A DNA stretch of 64,000 nucleotides from Gordonia spumicola (lineage in GTDB: Bacteria > Actinomycetota > Actinomycetes > Mycobacteriales > Mycobacteriaceae): assembly GCF_009932475.1 (NCBI RefSeq), contig NZ_BJOV01000003.1, forward strand, positions 992,001 to 1,056,000. Direction: 5' to 3'. The position numbers were made by a program, and so were the translations under genes. Below are positions 8,377 to 17,380 of this stretch, piece by piece. Position 1 is the stretch's first letter. Every line of letters starts with the position of its first letter. The notes under the pieces are model-generated. The model was not told the origin of the DNA. It ran no database searches and was given only the letters and a program-made list of their open reading frames with translations.

Positions 8377-8391
8377 TACCCCCTAGAGGTA
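8377..8391. promoter_or_regulatory. CsoR operator 2 (distal)
   Basis: TACC-CCCTAGA-GGTA, with the same seven-base spacer as operator 1. The two centres lie about 46 bp apart, so two CsoR tetramers could bind cooperatively on either side of the promoter core. Confidence 0.72.
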
Positions 8392-8447
8392 TCCGATCCA
8401 CGGACGTGGACCCTCGATGCGATTCACTCAGCGGGGGCGGTGGAGAG

Positions 8448-9596
8448 TCAGGGGAGGCGAGACGCGATGTCGGCCACGGCGGCGGCGACGTCGCGGAGGG
8501 CTTCGCGGAGTTCGCGGGTGTCGTCGGCGATCGCCTCGTCGCGCAGGCGATCGGCAGCGCTGCGGACGGCGACCGTCATCGCCTTGAGCTGGTCGCCGGA
8601 CAGTTCCGGAGCGTCGGGCACGGCGCGGCGCAGAGTCGTCGGCACACCCATGCGAAGGGGATCGTCGTTCGACGAGATCACCTGCAGGATCGACGTCGTC
8701 AGCACCGCGTCCGACGACGGCCGGACCTCCATCAGGGACGCGTCCGGGTCGCCGGAGAAGACGACGGTCGTGGCGCCGCCGGGAGCGTCGTCGCCGAGCG
8801 ACGGCTCGTACGAGTTGTCGACCTTCTTCGGCTTGTGCTTCTGCCGTTTGCCCGACCGGTCGTCCGCGGGCACGAACGACGACGGCCCGGACGTCACGGG
8901 CGCGTCGACGACCAGGACCGGTTCCGGGTGCACGGCGACCACGTCGTCGTCCGGGACGGGCACTTCGACGGGCTCCACGTCCAGCACTTCCACCGGGGTG
9001 GGAGCGACGGGCTCGGGTTCGGGCAGGGTGACCCACGTGCCGTCGGCGGACGCCGGAACGAACGGTGCGTCTTCGGGCCGGAGCGACGGGAGGTCGTCGA
9101 AGAGCCTGTCCATCGCGGTCCGCGAGTCGACGTTGTGCGGCCATCCCGCGGGCTTGGGCAGCGGGGCGAACGTCTCGGTCGGCGGGTCGGGGTCGACGTC
9201 GAACGCCGACATCTCCGGATAGGCGGGCGGCGTGTACGCCGACGCCGCGGCCGGCCGACGGTCCATCGGCGAGGCGGGTGTCGGCGCCGGTGGACGCGAC
9301 TGCGCGAACGCGTGCGCGCCGCTGTGCCCTCGGTAGAACCGACACGGCGTTCCGTCTGGCGCAGCTATCGGGCACGGCTCCTCGTCGCGCAGCATCTGCG
9401 ACCCCGGAGCGAAGTCGCCCCAGACCAGCCATCGGCGTCGTCCGTGATGAGCCTGTCCGCCGTCGGAGGCGTGCGCACCGGGATGCCCTTCGGACAAGAC
9501 GCACGACACCAGCCACTGCGCATCCGGGCCGAGCCGGAGGGCGGCGCGTTCGTCAGATGTGGCGACGATCGACGACCAGCACCGTCCACCACTCAT
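8448..9596 (-). CDS. Hypothetical protein with two Cys-x4-GHxGAH motifs and a long disordered middle
   Basis: 382 residues from the ATG at 9596, preceded by AAGGGG. The first 95 residues carry two copies of the same motif, CVLSEGHPGAH and CRFYRGHSGAH, each with one Cys and two His spaced alike, plus an upstream Cys (GRCWSS) and CPIAAPDG. This suggests one zinc site per copy. Residues about 95-260 are Pro/Asp/Val-rich and probably disordered, with a basic patch GKRQKHKPKK. The last 60 residues are helical and end ALRDVAAAVADIASRLP. I do not recognise the protein. It stands alone between the csoR promoter and nadB, so neighbours give no hint. Confidence 0.7.
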   Translation of the reverse strand: MSGGRCWSSIVATSDERAALRLGPDAQWLVSCVLSEGHPGAHASDGGQAHHGRRRWLVWGDFAPGSQMLRDEEPCPIAAPDGTPCRFYRGHSGAHAFAQSRPPAPTPASPMDRRPAAASAYTPPAYPEMSAFDVDPDPPTETFAPLPKPAGWPHNVDSRTAMDRLFDDLPSLRPEDAPFVPASADGTWVTLPEPEPVAPTPVEVLDVEPVEVPVPDDDVVAVHPEPVLVVDAPVTSGPSSFVPADDRSGKRQKHKPKKVDNSYEPSLGDDAPGGATTVVFSGDPDASLMEVRPSSDAVLTTSILQVISSNDDPLRMGVPTTLRRAVPDAPELSGDQLKAMTVAVRSAADRLRDEAIADDTRELREALRDVAAAVADIASRLP

Positions 9597-9652
9597 GAAC
9601 ACGCCCCTTTCCGGCTGATTCACGCAAGTGTACGGAGGTTGCCGGACGGTAT

Positions 9653-11242
9653 CTAGGAACTCGGCACGGCGCGTTCGCCCGCGGCGACCAACTCGTCGCC
9701 ACGGAGCACGAACCGACGCGACACCGCGACGTCCGCCGTTGCCGGGTGGTCGTCTCGCTGGTGGCATCCGCGCGACTCCTCGCGGGCTCGCGCCGCCGCG
9801 ACGATCGCGCGCGCCGTCAGGAGCAGCGCCGCGTCCTCCGCGGTGCGCAGGTCGGTGCGCGGGACACACGGCGCGGCGTCGAGGAGCGCGGCCACCGCGT
9901 CGAGCCCAGCCGCGTCGCGGTCGAGCGCGACGTGGTGCGACATGGCGTCCTGCAGAGCCGTCCGATCGCACACCCGGGTCGACCCGAGGTCGGGGACGTC
10001 GACCTCGCGAATGTCGCGGTCGGCGCGCGCGGCCGCCTGCACCGCCGCTCGACGGCCCATCACGAGCCCCTCGAGCAGGCTGTTCGAGGCGAGCCGGTTG
10101 GCGCCGTGCAGACCGGTGCGGGCGGTCTCCCCCGCGGCGAGAAGTCCGGGCACATCGGTCCGACCGTCGACATCGGTCTCGACGCCGCCGCACAGGTAGT
10201 GGGCCCCGGGGACCACCGGAAGGAAACCGTCGACGATGTCGAGTCCGGACGCGCGGACGCCCGCGGTGACGGTGGGGAACCGTTCGGCGAAGCGCTCGAC
10301 GCCGCGGATGTCCAGGTGAACGCACTCCGCGCCCGTCCGCTCCATCGCGGCGGCGACGGCGCGGGCCACCACGTCGCGGGGCGCGAGATCGCCGAGCGGA
10401 TGGACGCCTGCCGTCACCGACTCCCCGTTCGCGTCGACGAGCCTGCCGCCCTCGCCGCGGACCGCCTCGCTGACCAGCGTCCGCCGTCCTCGCGCGCCGG
10501 GGACGTACAGCATCGTCGGATGGAACTGGACAAACTCGAGGTCGGCGACGGCGGCGCCCGCACGCAGCGCCAGGGCGATCCCGTCTCCGGTGGCTCCCGC
10601 GGGATTCGTGGTGGCCGCGTAGACGTGGCCGACACCGCCGGTCGCGAGCAGGACCGTCGGCGCCCAGACCACACCTGCGATGCCGTCGGTCACATACGAC
10701 GCGCCGACCACCTCGCCTCGGTCGACGAGGACGTCGGAGGCCCAGGTGTCGTCGAGCACCACCAGTCCGGCGGCTCCGGCCGCCTCCCCGAGGGCCTGCT
10801 GCACGCGGGCCCCGGTCGCGTCGCCGCCGGCGTGGATGATCCGCCGCACGCTGTGTCCGCCCTCGCGGGTGCGGAGGAACCGTCCGTCCGCTCCGGTGTC
10901 GAAGTGGGCGCCCCGGTCGACGAGCTGCCCGACGGCGGGCCAGCCGTCAGCGAGGATCGGGCGGGTCGACACCGGGTCGGTGAGACCGGCTCCCGCGTTC
11001 AGCGTGTCCGTGACATGCAGGTTTATCGAATCGTCCGCGATCCGCGGGTCGACGACGGCGATGCCGCCCTGCGCGTAGAACGTGGACGTCGGGTGTTCCG
11101 CGTCGTCGGGATTCCAGCGCGGCCCCTTGTTGAGGACGACGACGCGAAGGCCCTGCTCGGCGGCCGACAGTGCGGCGGTGAGACCGGCGATGCCTGCGCC
11201 TACGACGATGAGATCGGCGCGTCGCTCGCTGCGTCCGCTCAT
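9653..11242 (-). CDS. nadB: L-aspartate oxidase
   Basis: 529 residues. It oxidises L-aspartate to iminoaspartate with FAD, the first step of de novo NAD synthesis. The FAD fold is at the start (DLIVVGAGIAGLTAALSAAE), followed by STFYAQGGIAVV, the family's FAD-site signature. HSVRRIIHAGGDATG and FVQFHPTMLY are typical of NadB and the related succinate dehydrogenase flavoprotein. The C-terminal AGETARTGLHGANRLASNS and the helical tail complete the family. GAGGAGG precedes the ATG at 11242. NadA and NadC, normally adjacent in mycobacteria, are not within reach here, so the cluster is split. Confidence 0.92.
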   Translation of the reverse strand: MSGRSERRADLIVVGAGIAGLTAALSAAEQGLRVVVLNKGPRWNPDDAEHPTSTFYAQGGIAVVDPRIADDSINLHVTDTLNAGAGLTDPVSTRPILADGWPAVGQLVDRGAHFDTGADGRFLRTREGGHSVRRIIHAGGDATGARVQQALGEAAGAAGLVVLDDTWASDVLVDRGEVVGASYVTDGIAGVVWAPTVLLATGGVGHVYAATTNPAGATGDGIALALRAGAAVADLEFVQFHPTMLYVPGARGRRTLVSEAVRGEGGRLVDANGESVTAGVHPLGDLAPRDVVARAVAAAMERTGAECVHLDIRGVERFAERFPTVTAGVRASGLDIVDGFLPVVPGAHYLCGGVETDVDGRTDVPGLLAAGETARTGLHGANRLASNSLLEGLVMGRRAAVQAAARADRDIREVDVPDLGSTRVCDRTALQDAMSHHVALDRDAAGLDAVAALLDAAPCVPRTDLRTAEDAALLLTARAIVAAARAREESRGCHQRDDHPATADVAVSRRFVLRGDELVAAGERAVPSS

Positions 11243-11371
11243 GGGAATCCTCCTCAACCGGAAGTTATCGACTCGGAATCGAAAACTCCGGTTCACGCTA
11301 GCCGCGCCGGGCCCGCCCCGCAACGACGAATCGGACGGGACCCGCGGAACCAACTAGACTCCTCAGGCGTG

Positions 11372-12736
11372 ATGACCGTCGAACCCGACCCGAAGCCGAC
11401 CCGCGGCGCGCTGCCGACCGTGTCCGCGGTCAGCGAAGTCGGCCGATTCGCGTCGACCTCACTGCACACCGCAGCCGGCGTCGGCCGCCTCGCCGCCGGC
11501 ACGGTCCGCGGACTCCTGCGCGGCCGGACCCCCGGAGCCACCGACGTCGCCCACGAGGTGCGGCGCACCTTCGAGCACCTCGGACCGACGTACGTGAAGC
11601 TCGGCCAACTCATCGCGTCCAGCCCCGGCGTCTTCGGCCCCACCCTGTCCAACGAGTTCGAGAGCCTCCTCGACCGGGTGCGCCCCACCGACTTCGCCGA
11701 GATCAAGGCGCTCTTCGTCGAAGATCTCGGCGCCGCGCCCGACGAGGTGTTCGCCACCTTCGACGAGACTCCGATCGCCTCCGCTTCGATCGCCCAGGTC
11801 CACACCGCGACACTGCACAGCGGCGAGGAGGTGGTCGTCAAGATCCAGCGGCCGGGCATCGCGGACCGTCTGGCCCCCGACGTCGCGATCCTCGAACGCC
11901 TCGCCGGGCTTGTCGAGATCTCCGAGTACGGCCGCATGCTGTCGGCCCGCCACGTGGTGGAGGACTTCGCCGACGGCCTCGGAGCCGAACTCGACTTCCG
12001 CAACGAGGCCGCCACGATGGCCGAGTGGTTCGAGTGCCTGCAGCCGGGCCCGTTCGGCGACCGCGTCCGCGTCCCCCGCGTCTACCCCGAGTTCACCACG
12101 AAGCGCGTCATGACGATGGAACGCGTCTACGCCACCCGCATCGACGACGTCCGCGCCGTGCGCGCGGCGGGCCACGACGGCGAGGCCCTCGTCCGCAATC
12201 TCCTGCTGTCGCTGCTCGACTCGGCGTTCCACGGCGGCCTGTTCCACGGCGACCTGCACGCGGGCAACGTCCTCGTCGACGACGACGGCCTGCTCGTCCT
12301 CCTCGACTTCGGCATCGTCGGCCGCTTCGACGCCCGCACCCGCCGCATCCTCCGACAGCTCGTCGTCGACCTGATCGTGAAGCAGGACTACGACTCCGCG
12401 GGCCGGGCGATCTTCCTGCTCGGGGCCGTCCACAATCCGGGCTCGACGACCAAGGGCGGCGACGACCTGCGGAAGGTCACGTCGCCGCTGTCGACGACCG
12501 AGCTCGGTTCGATGAGCTACACCGACCTCGGCAGGCAGTTGGCCGCGGTCGCGAAGGCCCACGACGCGCGGTTGCCGCGCGAGCTGGTGCTCGTGGGCAA
12601 GCAACTGCTCTACGTTGAGAAGTACATGAAGCTGCTCGCGCCCCGCTGGAAGGCGATCAGCGACCGGGAGATCTACGGCTACATGGCCGGGATCATGAAA
12701 GAAGCCGAACGTGATCGAAGGAGCCGTCTGAAGTGA
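11372..12736 (+). CDS. UbiB/AarF/ABC1-family atypical kinase
   Basis: 454 residues. The family-specific KxGQ motif is at 76-79 (YVKLGQLIAS), the Ala-rich loop replacement appears as ASASIAQVH, the lysine strand as VVVKIQRPG, the catalytic loop as HGDLHAGN and the metal motif as LLDFGIVG. Family members have ATPase or kinase-like activity in isoprenoid and lipid metabolism; in mycolata the partner is unknown. The sequence upstream (TAGACT, then eight bases to GTG 11369) suggests a leaderless transcript, so the GTG at 11369 three bases before the chosen ATG may be the true start. The stop overlaps the DUF3068 start by four bases, which couples the two. Confidence 0.88.
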   Translation: MTVEPDPKPTRGALPTVSAVSEVGRFASTSLHTAAGVGRLAAGTVRGLLRGRTPGATDVAHEVRRTFEHLGPTYVKLGQLIASSPGVFGPTLSNEFESLLDRVRPTDFAEIKALFVEDLGAAPDEVFATFDETPIASASIAQVHTATLHSGEEVVVKIQRPGIADRLAPDVAILERLAGLVEISEYGRMLSARHVVEDFADGLGAELDFRNEAATMAEWFECLQPGPFGDRVRVPRVYPEFTTKRVMTMERVYATRIDDVRAVRAAGHDGEALVRNLLLSLLDSAFHGGLFHGDLHAGNVLVDDDGLLVLLDFGIVGRFDARTRRILRQLVVDLIVKQDYDSAGRAIFLLGAVHNPGSTTKGGDDLRKVTSPLSTTELGSMSYTDLGRQLAAVAKAHDARLPRELVLVGKQLLYVEKYMKLLAPRWKAISDREIYGYMAGIMKEAERDRRSRLK

Positions 12737-14319
12737 AGCGCGTCCTACTCGCACTGCTGGCGTTCTTCGGCGTCGCGTTCATCGCGGCCGGTGTCGTCAT
12801 CCCGACGTATCTGGTGCCCAAGCTGAAGGTGGTCCCGCTCGACCTCGACATCACGTCGGTCGCGACCACCGTCGCCCCGCAGGGCGAGACCGGCAACCGC
12901 TTCCCCGCCGTCATCTTCGACCGCTGTTCGGTCACGAAGAAGAAGGCAGCCGTCTTCGACGCGCATCTCACCCAGCAGCGACGGTCGGTGATCGTCGACC
13001 CGTCGGACGAGAATCAGGCCACGCTGCAGTCGGCGCAGACCGTCCGCATCGACCGGGTCCGCGATGCCGCGGGCAAGGAACGCGATCTGACGATGGCGAC
13101 CGAGGGCGACCGCCCGTGCGACGACGCCCTGCTGACCGCAACCGTCGACCGCGTGTCGGTGGACCGCAAGACGTCGGTTCCGAACGGCAAGGTCAGCTCC
13201 CTGCAGTTGGAGGCGGTCCCCGAGGGCGGCAAGGTCGACGACGCCTCGGTGCACATCGACGACCGCAAGGGCTTCCAGTACAAGTTCGGCTTCGGCGTCC
13301 AGAAGCGCGAGTACTACTACTACGACCTGCTGACCCGCCAGGACACGGCGGCGAAGTTCGTCGACGAGAAGGTCATCGACGGCGTCACGACCTACCACTT
13401 CCAGACCGAGGTCCCCGAGACCGACCTCTCGAACCTGCCCGATCCGGCGGGCGAAGCTCCGCTGGGGACCATCCTGAACATGCCCGCATCGTGGTGGGGC
13501 ATCACCGGCAAGGGCGTCAAGGCCAAGGACATGGTCGAGATGCACCGGTACGGCGCGTCGGTCCGCAACGTCTACGTCGAACCGACGACCGGCACGATCG
13601 TCTACGGCTACGAGGAGCAGCACCAGTACTTCAAGTCGCCCGACGACAGCACCGACAACCCCCGCGCGATCCGCGACTTCCGGATGGACGCCCTGAAAGC
13701 GACGTTCGCGTGGTCGGACGAGACGGCGTCGCAGCAGGCCGACCGCGCCAAGCACTACCTGAACCTGCTGAAGTGGGGCGGAACGTACGCACCGATCGTC
13801 CTGATCGCCGTCGGAGCCGTGCTCCTGCTGCTCTGGCTGTTCCTCGTCTGGCGTGGCCGCAAGCGCCCGACCGGCGGCGACGTCCCCGACGCACCGGTCG
13901 ACGATCCGGACCAGACGAGCGTCCTCCCCGCACCGGCCGTCGGGACGGACATCGCCGAGTCTCCGGGTCGACAGGCCGAGGAGCCGTACGTTCACGCACA
14001 GCCGTACGCGCCGTACGGACCTGCCGACGAGACTCCGACGACGGCGTACGCCGCGCCGGGCGCGTACACGTTCGATCCCGCGTCGTACGGCGATCCGGAC
14101 CACCAGCGTCCGACGTTCGCCGACCCGTACGCGCCGCCCGCCGACACGACGGTGATCCCGGCGCAGCCGCAGTGGCAGCCCGGCCCGGACTCGGAGTGGG
14201 CTCCGCAGAGCCACGTCGCGCCGAGCCCGTTGGACGACACCACGACCGGGGCCTTCCCGCTGCCGGAGCACGACCCGACCCGACCGATGCCCGGACCTGA
14301 GCAGTACCCGAACTCATGA
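12733..14319 (+). CDS. DUF3068 (PorA-family) membrane-anchored envelope protein
   Basis: 528 residues from a GTG overlapping the UbiB-like stop. An N-terminal membrane segment (VLLALLAFFGVAFIAAGVVI) is followed by an extracytoplasmic domain of about 310 residues with the DUF3068 pattern, including an RIDR segment, a Tyr-rich patch near 195 (KREYYYYDLL) and DGVTTYHF. A second segment (APIVLIAVGAVLLLLWLFLV) precedes RGRKRP. The 150-residue cytoplasmic tail is rich in Pro, Tyr and Asp and probably disordered. DUF3068 proteins are restricted to mycolic-acid bacteria and are annotated as PorA family, though direct pore evidence is limited. Coupling to the UbiB-like kinase suggests a joint envelope role. 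Confidence 0.85.
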   Translation: MKRVLLALLAFFGVAFIAAGVVIPTYLVPKLKVVPLDLDITSVATTVAPQGETGNRFPAVIFDRCSVTKKKAAVFDAHLTQQRRSVIVDPSDENQATLQSAQTVRIDRVRDAAGKERDLTMATEGDRPCDDALLTATVDRVSVDRKTSVPNGKVSSLQLEAVPEGGKVDDASVHIDDRKGFQYKFGFGVQKREYYYYDLLTRQDTAAKFVDEKVIDGVTTYHFQTEVPETDLSNLPDPAGEAPLGTILNMPASWWGITGKGVKAKDMVEMHRYGASVRNVYVEPTTGTIVYGYEEQHQYFKSPDDSTDNPRAIRDFRMDALKATFAWSDETASQQADRAKHYLNLLKWGGTYAPIVLIAVGAVLLLLWLFLVWRGRKRPTGGDVPDAPVDDPDQTSVLPAPAVGTDIAESPGRQAEEPYVHAQPYAPYGPADETPTTAYAAPGAYTFDPASYGDPDHQRPTFADPYAPPADTTVIPAQPQWQPGPDSEWAPQSHVAPSPLDDTTTGAFPLPEHDPTRPMPGPEQYPNS

Positions 14320-14460
14320 CCGATGAGGGCGTTCGTCGCTTTGGACACATCATCACGATTCGATTACGCTGAACGACCGACGCGGGGCAGGCCTCTGTGC
14401 AGGCCCGCGAGGAACGCTCTTCCGACCGTCACGTGCGGTCGCAGACGAAAAGGAAACCGC

Positions 14461-15423
14461 ATGCTCTCCAGCGCCCGTAAGCGCTTGACGGCCGGTGTGC
14501 TCGCGCTGGCCACGGCCGCGACAGCAGCCGTCGTCGTGTCCCCCGCGCCGCAGGCCCACGCCGCAGGCACCGTCGAGCAGGTCTGGTCGGCCGCCATGCA
14601 CCGCAACGTGCCCGTCAAGATCGTCGACGGCGGCAGCGGACCGGCGAAGCCCACCCTGTACCTGCTGGACGGCCTCCGCGCGCCGAAGAACAACAGCGGC
14701 TGGCTCCTGGAGACCAACGTCGACGACTTCATGGCGGGCAAGGGCACGAACGTCGCCATCCCGTTCGGCGGCGGCGGCAGCTTCTACACCGACTGGGAGC
14801 GTCGCGACCCGGTGCTCGGCCTCAACAAGTGGGAGACCTTCCTGACGCGTGAGCTTCCCGCGTACATGCAGGAGCACCACAACAGCGACAACCGCCGCAA
14901 CGGCGTCGCCGGCCTGTCGATGTCGGGCACGGCCGCGCTGAACCTCGCGTCGCGCCACCCCGGCTTCTACCAGGCAGTCGCCTCGTACTCGGGCTACCCG
15001 ACCGTCACGATGCCCGGCTTCGGCCAGGGCATCCAGGCTGCCGTCGCCGAGATGGGCGGCAACGCGACCAACATGTGGGGCACCTGGCCCGCAGGCGAGT
15101 GGGCCGCCAACGACCCGTTCCTGACCGCGGGCAACCTCGCAGGGCACCGCGTGTTCGTCTCGTCGGGCACGGGCGTCGGCTCCAAGTACGACTCGTCGCT
15201 GACCCCGGGCAACGCCAACTTCAACCCGGTCAAGTTCGCGCAGATGGTCCCGCTCGAGGTCGCGGCGTCGACGAGCTCGCAGCTGTACATCGCTCGCATC
15301 GCGACGGTCCCCGGCGTCAAGTTGACCACCGCCATCACCCCAGACGGCGCACACTGGTGGGACTACTGGCAGGAGCACTTCAAGCAGTCGTGGGCCACCA
15401 CGTTCCGCCCCTCGTTCTTCTGA
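14461..15423 (+). CDS. Secreted mycolyltransferase/esterase of the antigen 85 family
   Basis: 320 residues. A signal peptide (SSARKRLTAGVLALATAATA) is cut after AHA near 34. The mature alpha/beta-hydrolase fold has LYLLDG at 67-71, the nucleophile in GLSMSG (Ser153) and a C-terminal catalytic His in DGAHWWDYW. These fit corynebacterial and mycobacterial trehalose mycolyltransferases, which move mycolates between trehalose monomycolates or onto arabinogalactan outside the cytoplasmic membrane. AAAAGGAAA precedes the ATG at 14461; the frame upstream lacks coding features. A strong hairpin terminator follows at 15453-15483, so it is transcribed alone. An antigen-85-like carboxylesterase role cannot be excluded. 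Confidence 0.88.
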   Translation: MLSSARKRLTAGVLALATAATAAVVVSPAPQAHAAGTVEQVWSAAMHRNVPVKIVDGGSGPAKPTLYLLDGLRAPKNNSGWLLETNVDDFMAGKGTNVAIPFGGGGSFYTDWERRDPVLGLNKWETFLTRELPAYMQEHHNSDNRRNGVAGLSMSGTAALNLASRHPGFYQAVASYSGYPTVTMPGFGQGIQAAVAEMGGNATNMWGTWPAGEWAANDPFLTAGNLAGHRVFVSSGTGVGSKYDSSLTPGNANFNPVKFAQMVPLEVAASTSSQLYIARIATVPGVKLTTAITPDGAHWWDYWQEHFKQSWATTFRPSFF

Positions 15424-15452
15424 CACCGCTCGTCGAGCGGAGTCCGATTCCC

Positions 15453-15483
15453 CGGCCGGTGACCTCTCGGAGGTCACCGGCCG
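15453..15483. terminator. Hairpin terminator after the mycolyltransferase
   Basis: GGCCGGTGACCTC (15454-15466) and GAGGTCACCGGCC (15470-15482) pair perfectly around the loop TCG, with one further C-G pair outside. It separates the mycolyltransferase from the DyP-encapsulin pair. There is no U-tract, as is usual in actinobacteria. Confidence 0.8.
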
Positions 15484-15510
15484 CGGTGCGTTTCGGGCTA
15501 GGGTGGTCAG

Positions 15511-16515
15511 GTGGGTACCGGACAGCACATCCTGACGAACAAGACGCCGTCCGCACTGTTCCTGGTCGTGACCGTCGACGACGGCGGTGAGGGCGCGGTG
15601 CGCGATGCGATCTCCGGTCTCGCGGGCCTGGTGACGACGGTGTCGTCGCGGGCGCCGGAGTCGACGCTGTCGGCGATCGTCGGCATCGGATCGGACGCGT
15701 GGGACCGACTCTTCACCGGCCCGAGGCCCGCGGAGCTGCACCCGTTCGTCGAACTCGCCGGAGCCGTCCACACCGCGCCGTCGACGCCCGGCGACATCCT
15801 CCTGCACATCAAATCCGATCGTGCCGATCTCGCCTTCGAGCTCGGCCGCCTCTGGACCGGCGCCCTCGGCGACGCGGTGACGACCGTCGACGAGACCCAC
15901 GGGTTCCGGTACTTCGACCTGCGCGACCTCATCGGCTTCGTCGACGGCACCGAGAACCCGACGGGAGCCGACGCCGTCGCCGCGATTCTGGTCGACGAGG
16001 CGGACGACCCCGACTTCGCGGGCGGCAGCTACGTCGCCGTCCAGCGCTACGTGACCGAGTTCGCCGAGTGGAACGCGCTGCCCGTCCCCGATCAGGAGGA
16101 CGCGATCGGCCGCTCGAAACTGGAGAACATCGAGATGGACGACGCGACGAAACCCGCGAACTCGCACACCGCGCTCACCAATCTCCCCGACGTGGACGGC
16201 AGGCCGCAGGAGATCGTCCGCGACAACATGCCGTACGGGGCCGTCTCCGACGACGGAGACAAGGGCACGTACTTCATCGCCTACTCGCGGACTCCCGAGA
16301 TCACCGAGGTGATGCTGCGCAACATGTTCATCGGCGACCCCGAGGGCACACACGACCGGTTGCTCGACTTCACGACCGCGGTCACCGGCGTCCAGTTCTT
16401 CGCTCCGACGGCCGAATTCCTGGCCGACCCGCCCCCTCTTCCCGACACGCCGCCTGCCGAACCCGCGGACGCACCCCGCTCCGACGGTTCGCTCGGCATC
16501 GGCTCACTCCGCTGA
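15511..16515 (+). CDS. DyP-type haem peroxidase, encapsulin cargo
   Basis: 334 residues. GFVDGTENP at 142-150 is the DyP signature with catalytic Asp145. His219 in PANSH is the proximal haem ligand, and Arg237 in IVRDNMPYG the distal arginine. It uses peroxide to oxidise phenolic or dye-like substrates. After a Pro-rich linker the protein ends DGSLGIGSLR, the known cargo-loading peptide that docks DyP inside encapsulin shells. The shell gene follows 29 bases downstream. The GTG start is preceded by TAGGGT and six bases, consistent with leaderless transcription. No signal peptide is present, so it works in the cytosolic nanocompartment. Confidence 0.95.
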   Translation: MGTGQHILTNKTPSALFLVVTVDDGGEGAVRDAISGLAGLVTTVSSRAPESTLSAIVGIGSDAWDRLFTGPRPAELHPFVELAGAVHTAPSTPGDILLHIKSDRADLAFELGRLWTGALGDAVTTVDETHGFRYFDLRDLIGFVDGTENPTGADAVAAILVDEADDPDFAGGSYVAVQRYVTEFAEWNALPVPDQEDAIGRSKLENIEMDDATKPANSHTALTNLPDVDGRPQEIVRDNMPYGAVSDDGDKGTYFIAYSRTPEITEVMLRNMFIGDPEGTHDRLLDFTTAVTGVQFFAPTAEFLADPPPLPDTPPAEPADAPRSDGSLGIGSLR

Positions 16516-16544
16516 ATCTCACCCGCTCGAAAGGAACGAACAAG

Positions 16545-17336
16545 ATGACCAATCTGCACCGTGAACTCGCGCCGATCTCCGCCGCGGCCTGGGCCGAGAT
16601 CGAAGCCGAGGCCACCCGATCGTTCAAGCGGAACGTCGCCGGCCGACGACTCGTCGATGTGAAGGGGCCCCTAGGTCTGGACACCGACTCGGTGACGATC
16701 GGGCATCGCACCAAGATCGACGCACCCGCCGACGGCATCCAGGCGTATCTGCGGAACGCGCAGCCCCTCGTCGAGCTGAAGGTGCCGTTCACGGTCACCC
16801 GGGAGGCCATCGACGACGTGGAGCGCGGCGCCGCCGACTCCGACTGGGACCCGGTCGTCAACGCGGCCCGCGACCTCGCACTCGCCGAGGACCGCGCGAT
16901 CTTCTCCGGCTACCAGGCTGCCCAGATCTCGGGCATCGACGCGGGCGCCACCAAGGTCTCGCTGCCCGAGGACGTCCGCGACTACCCCGAAGCGATCAGT
17001 CAGTCGATCAACGCGTTGCGTCTCGCATCGGTCGACGGCCCGTACTCGCTCGCCCTGTCGGCCGACCTGTACGCACAGGTCAACGAGACGTCGAATCACG
17101 GCTACCCGATCCGCGAACACCTGCGCCGCATCCTCGTCGACGGCGAGATCGTGTGGGCCCCGGCCATCACCGGCGGTTACCTGGTGTCCACGCGCGGCGG
17201 CGACTTCGAACTCACCATCGGCCAAGACGTGTCGATCGGCTACGACTCGCACGACGCGGACGTCGTCCACCTGTACTTCACCGAGTCGTTCACCTATCTC
17301 ACCTACACCGGCGAGGCCGCCGTGGCACTGCGCTGA
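16545..17336 (+). CDS. Encapsulin shell protein (family 1)
   Basis: 263 residues, the usual size for T=1 encapsulins with an HK97-like fold. The start MTNLHRELAPISAAAW is close to the conserved MNNLHRELAPIS opening of actinobacterial members. AWAEIEAEATRSFKRNVAGR, RLVDVKGPLG and ITGGYLVSTRGGDFELTIGQ are also family-typical, as is the end FTYLTYTGEAAVAL. AAAGGA precedes the ATG at 16545. With the DyP peroxidase it forms a two-gene unit producing a protein nanocompartment, probably for oxidative stress defence. Confidence 0.96.
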   Translation: MTNLHRELAPISAAAWAEIEAEATRSFKRNVAGRRLVDVKGPLGLDTDSVTIGHRTKIDAPADGIQAYLRNAQPLVELKVPFTVTREAIDDVERGAADSDWDPVVNAARDLALAEDRAIFSGYQAAQISGIDAGATKVSLPEDVRDYPEAISQSINALRLASVDGPYSLALSADLYAQVNETSNHGYPIREHLRRILVDGEIVWAPAITGGYLVSTRGGDFELTIGQDVSIGYDSHDADVVHLYFTESFTYLTYTGEAAVALR

Positions 17337-17380
17337 TTTAACAGCTCGCGCCCGGCGCGAAACTGCGTACGATCGATCGA

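Noticed and set aside
15431..15450. Further copy of the CGTCGAGCGCAGTCGAGACG repeat after the mycolyltransferase
   Set aside because: Similar at the start but with several mismatches over 20 bases, so chance likeness cannot be excluded.
14353..16353. Very long minus-strand open frame opposite the mycolyltransferase and DyP genes
   Set aside because: It lies fully antisense to two well-recognised genes, has Arg/Val/Asp-biased low-complexity translation and no domain. It is a GC-rich shadow, as are the long antisense frames at 17303-19039, 19066-21894 and 45075-47660.
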